Of a stretch of DNA of 64,000 bases, positions 10,105 to 19,100 are shown piece after piece; positions within the stretch are counted from its first letter, which is position 1; each line of letters begins with the position of its first letter. This DNA comes from Chrysaora quinquecirrha (taxonomy: Eukaryota > Cnidaria > Scyphozoa > Semaeostomeae > Pelagiidae): assembly GCA_014526335.1 (NCBI GenBank), contig JACTAT010000105.1:1-64000 (forward strand). Direction: 5' to 3'. The notes beneath the pieces were generated by a model. It was not told the origin of the DNA. It was given only the letters and a program-made list of their open reading frames with translations, and made no database searches. A program made the position numbers and the translations under genes.

Positions 10105-13100
10105 ATGCCCAGACCAACAGGATTTGACAGAATTGGAAAAGAGGTTTTGGCAAAATGGCCCGGCTCGCAGCTTTACTATCCTGGGAAAATCTTGGACTTC
10201 GACAACGACAACAAAGTTTTTAAAGTTCAGTTTGAAGAAAACGATGAGCCAGTAGAAGTGTTGCAAAGACATGTGACGGTATAGATTAATCTATTATAAA
10301 AAACTAAACCAAATTCTTTGTATGATATTTATTTAAAATTAACTGGGATGAGGTGAAATCAGATCAGAGTTCCAGAGCTCTGCTCTTTGTGATGCTGTTT
10401 GTCAGCTTGTCCTGTGTTTATTGTTTGGGCTTCTGAGGTAGACTAAAGAGTAAAGACTATCTATCTATCCAGATACAATAAAACATTGAACACAATTTCA
10501 GTTTCAATTGAGTAATGTCATTCAAACATTACTTGGGTTTAATTAGGTACACTAGCTACACATTTTTTATAAGAAACTCAGACTCTCTATGGCCAAAAAT
10601 TTTAGCAACTTCAGTATTGGAAAATTTTTGACAAAGAAACTTTTCATCTCAATCATCAAAATATTTTATTTTATTTTCCGTATTTCGTCTACAATAAAGT
10701 ATTTTAACTTTCAGTACTATGTAAGATGCATATTTGAGAATGATGCATCATATGCTCAGATTATTTACTAATGTTAACAAAATTATTCCATTGCATTCAA
10801 ACGCATTGCTGGATATGTGCCCTGACTGTACAATACCCCCTTTCAAAAGTTACCCCCCTCCATGAACATTACCTCTTTCCTAATCATCTGATTCTTTTCA
10901 GTCTATAAAGAATGCCAAAACTTGGCACAGTAGATCATCATCGCCTGCTCGTAGTCCTGTACGTGTGAGACGAAGATCAAGATCAAAGTCCCCTTCACGT
11001 GCACGCAGAGTAACCAGATCTCCAAGCAGACGGAAAACTTCTGGAAGCCCAAGAGCCACTGCTGTGAGAAAAGCTAAGGAAAGTCCATCTCCTGTGCAAA
11101 AGGAGCCGCCAGTTGTGCATGTAAGTTGAAATGTTTTTGTAATGCTTAAGTTTTGAAATGGCTGCTTTTAGCTTCTGTGTTATTATTATTTTATTTTTGT
11201 GATTCAACCAAGAAAAAGGTATTGTAACTACATTTTGCATTGGTTGGATTTTTTAACAATTTATACAATACTACAATACATGTTTTTAAAGAGGTCTGGG
11301 TTGGTGCAACTTTTATTCTGGAAGACGGTGGACATCTTGATTTCAGGAATCCTCCTGCATGCAATGGCTGGAATTGGGGTTGTTTCAGGAGAGGTGTTGC
11401 AGCAAATTTTTCTTCAAATTCTCGAATAATCCTAGACAAAGTAGAGAAAATGAATCTGCAAGAATAAATGCTGAAAAAATCTGTAGAAACTCAGGAAACA
11501 AGGTGCAAATAAATCAAAAGGAAAACACTCTATTAAATAGCAGATAAACTGGGACTTGACTTCTTTCTTTCACTTTCACTCAAATTAAACATGAATTTGA
11601 AGCAAAGTTGTCTGAAATATCTCTATTGAAGCTACCACCATCCAGGTCATTGAATGCAGAGAGGATTCCCTTACTCAGCATATCTTCCAGAAAAATGTTG
11701 CATGGACTCAGCCCAGACCTCCTGGCAAGATCTATATGTACAGTTCATTATTGAAAAATAGAGCTATTCTACTCAAAATTGGCTTGTCTCTGTACACCAA
11801 AAAAGTTGGAGGTAGCCTAGTGCCCTCCCTTCAGAGAAAAAGCTTATACTCTTTTTTTATTAGAAACCAACTACAACGAACTATATATGCCTTTTTTAAA
11901 AAGTCAAGAAACTCTTCTATATGAACTAAGAACTACAACAAAAACTAAGAAACTACTAAGAAACTGCTAAGAACGTGATACTTCATATCAAATCATTATT
12001 TTACGAAGTTTCCAAAATTTCAATTTTTAAGCTACTTTCACTTTACCAATTGGGCTCAAGTCAAGTTAAGAAACCCTAATATGTGGCTCAGAGCATAGTT
12101 TCTTATAAAAAAACTAATTTGTTAATTAAGTAGAATAGAACGTCTTCTGTTTTCAATTCATTTAACGCCATTTCAGTTTTCTGTTACTCAATTACATCAT
12201 TATTTTCAGAGCACTCCAGAGAAAATTATAGAACCAGTAAATGCGTCAGTAGAGGTGCAATCATCTCGAACCGAACACTCAACGGAAATAAGCGAAGAAA
12301 AGTCGTTTGTCGTCACAAGGCGAGTAACAAGATCGGTCGCCAAGCTTCAAGAAACCGAGACGACCGAAGAATCTACAACAACCTCGATTCAGCAAGACGA
12401 ACCAGAACAAAAGGTTGGCTTGAGAGGTCAGATCGAGGCTCTAATTGGAATATTCGTATTCCCAGCGATACTACTCGCCTTGTGTTTCGTTTGTGGCGAT
12501 AAATACCAAGCGTTTTCGTTCACGAAATGGCCGAAGATACCTCATTATAGTTCGTTTTTGGATTGGAGAGTCTTTCTTGCTGTTGGAACATGGTTTGATG
12601 TTCAGGTTTTGTTGACCCTGCTTCCACTAGGCGAGGTATGTCTGTTGTTTTATTGTTATTTTTCTAATGCATACACCAAGTTTTTTCCATCTATCACTCC
12701 TCAGGGTATAGACGTCAGAAACAGTCTTATATTTTAGACGGTTTTCTTCGTCTAATTAGACAACCAGCAAGTCTAATTAGACGCACGGCAAAATCGTCTG
12801 AAATAATTTGACGCACCGTAGCGCACTTAGGGGATGTTTTATGTGTCTGTTGTAACAAAAGATCTATTTTTCCTTGCCGCATGTTATCATTACAAAACAG
12901 GTCGAAATGGAGTTTCTTCAGTGGCAAAGAATTTCTCCCAAAGGTAAAGCCTTGTGCTTGCAATGCCTTCGTCTAATCTGGATGAAATGCGGCTAAACCC
13001 TACAGTCTAATTTGGTCTAATGCGCGTCTAATAATCGTCTAGATTATCTGTCTATTGGTCTAATTAGACGAGGACAAACGTCGAATATTCATTGTGTCTA

Positions 13101-16100
13101 ATTGGCGTCTAAAAATTAGACACTAAATGGACAAGGTATCTAAGAGGCCGCCGAGATTGATTTTTTCAAAACTTCACGATAGCCTATTGAGTTTTCGGTG
13201 CTCAACTCTTATAAAGCATCTAAAACTTTGTCTAGGTGCTAAGGTTCACTACACTAGCGATTGTGCTATTGATTTTCTGAGCCTTCGAATTTCGCGACAC
13301 CGAGGCTGAACTGTAATACAACACAGTAATGCAACATAGACTATTTTAGATTTTTTAGATGCAGCGACAACGTCTAGTTAAACCAGATGAAACGTTCTTT
13401 GACAAAGAATTAACTATTAGAGCTTGTCTCGTCTTGACGCAAGTTTTTCCACATTTTTTATTTGTACAGCTTACCCCTTGACCAATACCCCTGACTTTCT
13501 TAAGCTAGTGACCACTTCCATGTCTGCAAGCCGAAAGTATCAAATGAATTTATTGAGGAAATTTGTTATTTTCTTATTCTGACAGGTTGTAAAAGGCCCA
13601 GCAACAAAGGATGGCAAGGCGTTGGATTATAGAATTAATGGTTTGTATTCTATCATATCATATCATTTTACTAGCGAATGTTTTTAGCTTCAGAATTGCA
13701 ATGTAAGTTGCAGAAAACCGTATTTCACGGAGTGCCCTCGATTTAAATTTTTTGATTTCGCTTCAACCTAAGGCTCATTACAAGTCTCACTCTTCGTTAA
13801 CAGCAACAGCAGTCTTTAGCAAAAGCAACAACTTTTTACTTGAAATATTGAATTTGATGGCCTAATGCTCAAAATTGGACTCATCGACTTCTTAACGAAA
13901 AGCAGGAAAAAGCCACACTTTTTGGGACACCAATCACATCGCAGTATTTTTCGATCCTGCAATTTGATTGGTTCGTGGTAACTTCCGTTTCTCAACGGTA
14001 GTTTATCGAACGGCAGCAAACCAATCACAGTACAGCTATTATGATATATTTATATTCAAAGAGATTGAATCAAACTGCCAGCTTTGCCTTACGTACTTTG
14101 ATACATGAAACTTTAAAATTTAAATGACTGCTATAACGTTTTTATTATAAAGAATTAGTTTTATTGTGCTTTAGAAAGTCAAAAGATTCGCAATATGAAT
14201 TCTGTAACGATTTTGAAAAAGGCTTAAAAACGTCTGATTGTATCACAGTACAGCAAAATTCGATTGACGAATTTAGAACTTCGCATTCACAAGCTGCATT
14301 CGATTTCTGCCCAGGCTTTTATTATTAAGTTAGTGAGTCGTAGTTCTGAGCGACCTCGAAATAACATTACATTGATTACATTGGCCTAAGGAGCGAAAAC
14401 TGCGACTCGTGGAGTAAGTCTACTTCAACCTAACAACACCTGACGTCAACTTAGCAACAGTTTGCCTCGCTTTCAGATTGATTTAAGCTTTAAAGTTTCA
14501 TATTCTCATTTTCCTTTGCCATTTCTCTCTGCGAACTTTACCGTTTTAAGATTGTTAATTTCTTGTGGACTGTTTCCTTGCAAAGTTGACTGCTTTTAGA
14601 AGATTTCCGAGACTTCAAATGATCAAAGAACAAATGCCCTTAAAGCAATTTTTTATCGCTTTTCGATCAAAATTTAATATTCTTAGCTCTTAAAATGTGT
14701 TGCTCTTATACTTATTGGAGTATATTGCACAGATCGACTAAAAATCAAACCCTTAAATATGATTTTTTTTGGATTTGGCCATGGGGTTTCTGTTGGCCGC
14801 TATTTTTAGCAGGCCTACGTATGCAATGCTCTAGCTCACTAAATTTAGCAGACAATGTAACGTTTTTCTGCCTTTTTCATTCTATAGGCTTGTTTCTTCT
14901 ATTGATCAATTTTGCTGTCTTGGGTGTGATGATATATTCGAAGCATGCGTTTCAGCTGGCTTCCCTTGTTGATGAATATTATTTACAAATCTCAGTATCA
15001 TGCGTATTGGTATCATTCATTTATGGAATCATTGTTATGATCATGGCACGGTGGGACGACAGTGTGAAAGACAAAGGTATGTCAGTAATAATCTTACTTT
15101 CTTTTTTATATCTATTTCACGTCTTTATAAGAAACTCTATTGCTTTGCTCTGAGGCTGAAGTCATTCAAAAACTGAGCAACCTGCTATCAACCCGTAAGA
15201 TAGACTTATTACATTGGTTATCGCATTTGCCAGAGGTCTGGGTACGAGGTCTTCTGTCTGATGGAATCGCATTAAAAGAAAACCCTTGACTTTTGTCCTC
15301 CGGAAAAATGTCGCGCAGCCTCAAGCCTTTGTCAAATTTTTTAACAACATCTGAGCTGTTGCTTTTTGTGAGGAATATGCTTGTGCGATTAGTCTACCTT
15401 TAAGGCTGAATATGGCGTGTCCAGGAATTGACTTTATGCTTTCCTTATATAATTTCCTTAGCAAACACTTAAAAATTTGTAGGCTGAAAATGGCGAGTCA
15501 AAAATGGGGTTGCTTACAAAGAACTTGTATTAATAATTCTGCCAAATACAAAATTTCACAAAGATATAGGCCATATAGTCCTGGGAACCGAATAACGGAT
15601 TCCGCAAAAAGTTGGGCCGTTTCTGTCTTTTGTTGTTGTTATGAATTTTCTATAGGAGTTCTGGGAAAGATTTGCTAAGTTCCGTATTTCACGCATCTGC
15701 AGCTGAGCAAAAATTAGTCAAGCCTCGTTGTATTTGTTGAATTTCCATATCTAAGGAAGTTTTCCCCGAATTACCTGCGAAAATCCTTAATAAAAACAAA
15801 GAACTCACAGAAGCAGCCTCCATCTTTTGCGAAAGTCTCAATTGTCAGGCAGTTGGAATAAACGGGGTCTTAATAGTCAAAACTGGTCAAAATAGTGCCA
15901 CTTTCTCATAGTTTTATTGGCTCTTATATTCCTTCTTTTTGCTTTGTTTATTGACGCACTAAGCTTCTGTTGAATTCGCAGGCAGCAGTGTTGCAGCATA
16001 AATCATGATTTATGCAACTTAGAAAAACATGACAATAATATTCAGAGTATTTATACTCTCTGTTTATGAAGTTCGTTTTTGTGTTCAGGGCTCTGCATTA

Positions 16101-19100
16101 ATTAATTGCTTCATTTACGCACTTCAGATAAGGAGCTGTTGTAGTCCACTACTTTATTACATCAGCATTAATAAACAGTCTTATTTTCAAGATATTACTG
16201 CCAGTTAGGTTTTTCCACTAGTGGCATACCACAATAAGTGGGACTCGAACCTGGGCTGCATGATCAGAGAGCCAACGACGTTTCAACTGAGCTATAGAGC
16301 TCAATGAAATCGCCGAGTAACACTCCAAGTCATACAGCCCAAGGCTCTCCTCCCGTTTTTTGACTTTCATAAATGAATATTGATTTTCTTCTCTTCTTTC
16401 TTCAGGGTTTTCACCACACGGTTTTCTTGTTGGTAAAGTACTCAACCCAAGACTTTGGAAAATAGATTTTAAAATGGCTTCTGCAAAAGCTAGCATGACA
16501 GCATGGGTTAGTGTTATTGTTCATTTTTGCATATTCAAACAACGAGTCCAAGTTGCCATATCTCACATATCTAAGCTGTAACCATAACATTTTATAAAGT
16601 ATCGCTCAGGCCCATCCACACGTTTAGGGATATTCTTTATTAAATCGCAAATTTATTTTTACGTTTCTGCATTCCGTCCACGTGCGGCTGTCCAAAGGGG
16701 CGAAAACGCACATCGTGAACATGCAGATTTTTCTAAAAAGTATAAGAAATTTTACGTTTTTGCGAATATCAGCCAATAGAATCTGAAATATCCGGACTCT
16801 TTAATTGATCCCATTGGTCTTCCCTCTGTATCTCGTGAGCTAATTGGTGTTTACGCTTTTTACGCGATCCTCAGGTTTTGCACAACTCAAAGACGATAAA
16901 TCTTCTTGTTTTTAGGTTTGGTTGAATTTTTGTTTCGTATTAAACCAATACAGAAGCCTAAAAGACTTCAACTATCCAACATTGCTTGTGTTCGTTGGTC
17001 AGCTTATTTACATATCGTATGGCTTTGCTTACGAGGTAAGTGGCGGTTTGATTTGTAAACATATTACAACCCGGCCTTAACTTAACTTTAACTTAAGAGA
17101 CTCCTCTCTGAATCTTTGAGAAAGGATTCCCGCTTCCAATTCCAAGCAGCGTTTCAATTTACGTGTGTCGAGTGGGCCAAACGACTCTTTCCTGCATCAA
17201 AGAGTGAGATGAATGTCGGCTGTTGAAAGCTTGTAACTTAAGTGGTGTAGCCTTGAGGCTCTTTAGCGTGAATGAAAGTCAAGGGGTTTGCTTGAAAACT
17301 GTTGGAATCTGAAAACTAGGGGGATATTTTTGTTGTATGTTGGACGAAGATTTTCTTCATCGAATCTCTTCAAATGGGGCATTAAGTTTCCATTGATCAT
17401 GTAAATTTACTTAATGTATGTCTGTTGGATAGAATTGTGTATGAACATGGGAGAAAAAGGAGGAAAAGTGTTCATTTACCGTAAAAGGAGATCATGGTCT
17501 AAGGCCCTGGCCAAACTATCAAGCATTTTTTGTCAAAATTCTTAAATCTGCTCGCCACATCACAAAACATTGCTTACTACACATTTTCTGCTTTACAGTA
17601 AGCAGGACATTTTTTGAAGATTTTCATTCAAAAACATCGCCGAAAATCTGCTTGTCAAGCAATGTCTCGCAACATGGCCAAACGGTCAAACATTGTTTGT
17701 AAAGCGAATTTTTTAAATGTTTAACCGACAATATTTGATCGTTTGGTCACTGCCTAAAGATCTTGGCCTAGACGTACTATACACGTATGGAAGAGTGATC
17801 CGTTTTCTTGGTTTCTTAAAAAGAGAGTTTCCTATTAAAAAAATTATTGAAATTTAAGATAACATTTCAGCATCAAGTTGGGGAAGTAGGTTCTACGATC
17901 CTCGCCAAAAGTTCTGGGACACTTCGAATTTTTTCAAAATTCTCGCTCTTAAGATGCATACCCTCCCCCCGACTCAATACTGGCGAAATTGATGTTGTCA
18001 ATAGTCCCAACATTAAGTCGGGGGGAGGGGGATCTAATTACAAAAATATATTGTAATGGGATCGGGTTTGAAAGGTAAAACATACTTATTACATAGTGTC
18101 CCCAATTTTTTGGCGATGATTGTATCTTCAGCATCTGCAGGATATGATCAGCAGTTTTGTTCATGATGGCGTATTTTTATAACTTGAATTCTATTTCGTT
18201 CTTAGAAAAGGATGATCAGTGGTCGTGATTTCACCAAAGAAAAGTATGGATTTGCGACTGCCTTCATAACAATGTCCTTATTTCCTTTGCTCTACTCAAC
18301 GCAGCTTCTTTATTTATCGAAGATGGCGACCAACCTTTCCAAATTGCATTTTGGAGTCTTCGTTGCTGTTCAAAGTAAGTTTACGCTGCACTGCACTATT
18401 TACACTATTTTAGTGTAGTTGTTTTCCCGGGAACATTGTTCGTCTACCTCCGGCTTGTGTGGCATACTTTGGGGTCTCATTCAGTCAGCAGTCATTTTTG
18501 GAGTACCAACGCCAGGCCGACCTCTTTACTGGCACTGAGGGTTTTTTACGCCCTCGGTGGTTCTTCCACGCCCCCAATTAATTTTTTGCCGCCGTTTCTG
18601 TCAATCCCTTGTTTTTCTTAAGGTTTTTCGAAGGGAATTCTGGGAATAATTTCCTTAGCTACGAATTCAACGCCTGCAATTATGTGAAATACGTCACTAA
18701 GGAAATTATTCCCAGAATTACTTTCGAAAATCCTTAATGAAAACAGTAGGCAAAAACGGCAGCCATCTTTTGCGGAATCGTCTATTAGAGTCATCCTTTT
18801 GTTTCAGACAAGTGAAATTAACGCATCCTTTTATTAACCGCTGTAACGTGTTCTGTGATCTCATGTATTTGTTTTATAGCTTTTTCATAATTTAAATTTA
18901 GCAATGCTTTAAGCCGTGGCTACACGTGCGACTTTTCACCTGTTCTGGCGACGCGACACACCTGAAATGTTCTGTTCTGAGAAATCCTGAAGTGGTTACA
19001 CGCTGCGACAAAAATGCTGCGACAGAAGTTCTGCAAAAATCAACTTCCGTGATAAGAAGAATGGGTGTTGGGGAAAATTTCAGGGAAAAGGCGCGAATAC

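Noticed and set aside
14695..14812. 5' extension of LBR exon 5 (MCCSYTYWSILHRS and on)
   Set aside because: It would add about 40 residues absent from the family between YRING and the next membrane span; a good acceptor at 14812 restores the expected join.
16229..16302. Functional tRNA gene
   Set aside because: A and B boxes are present but the acceptor, anticodon and T stems do not pair properly.
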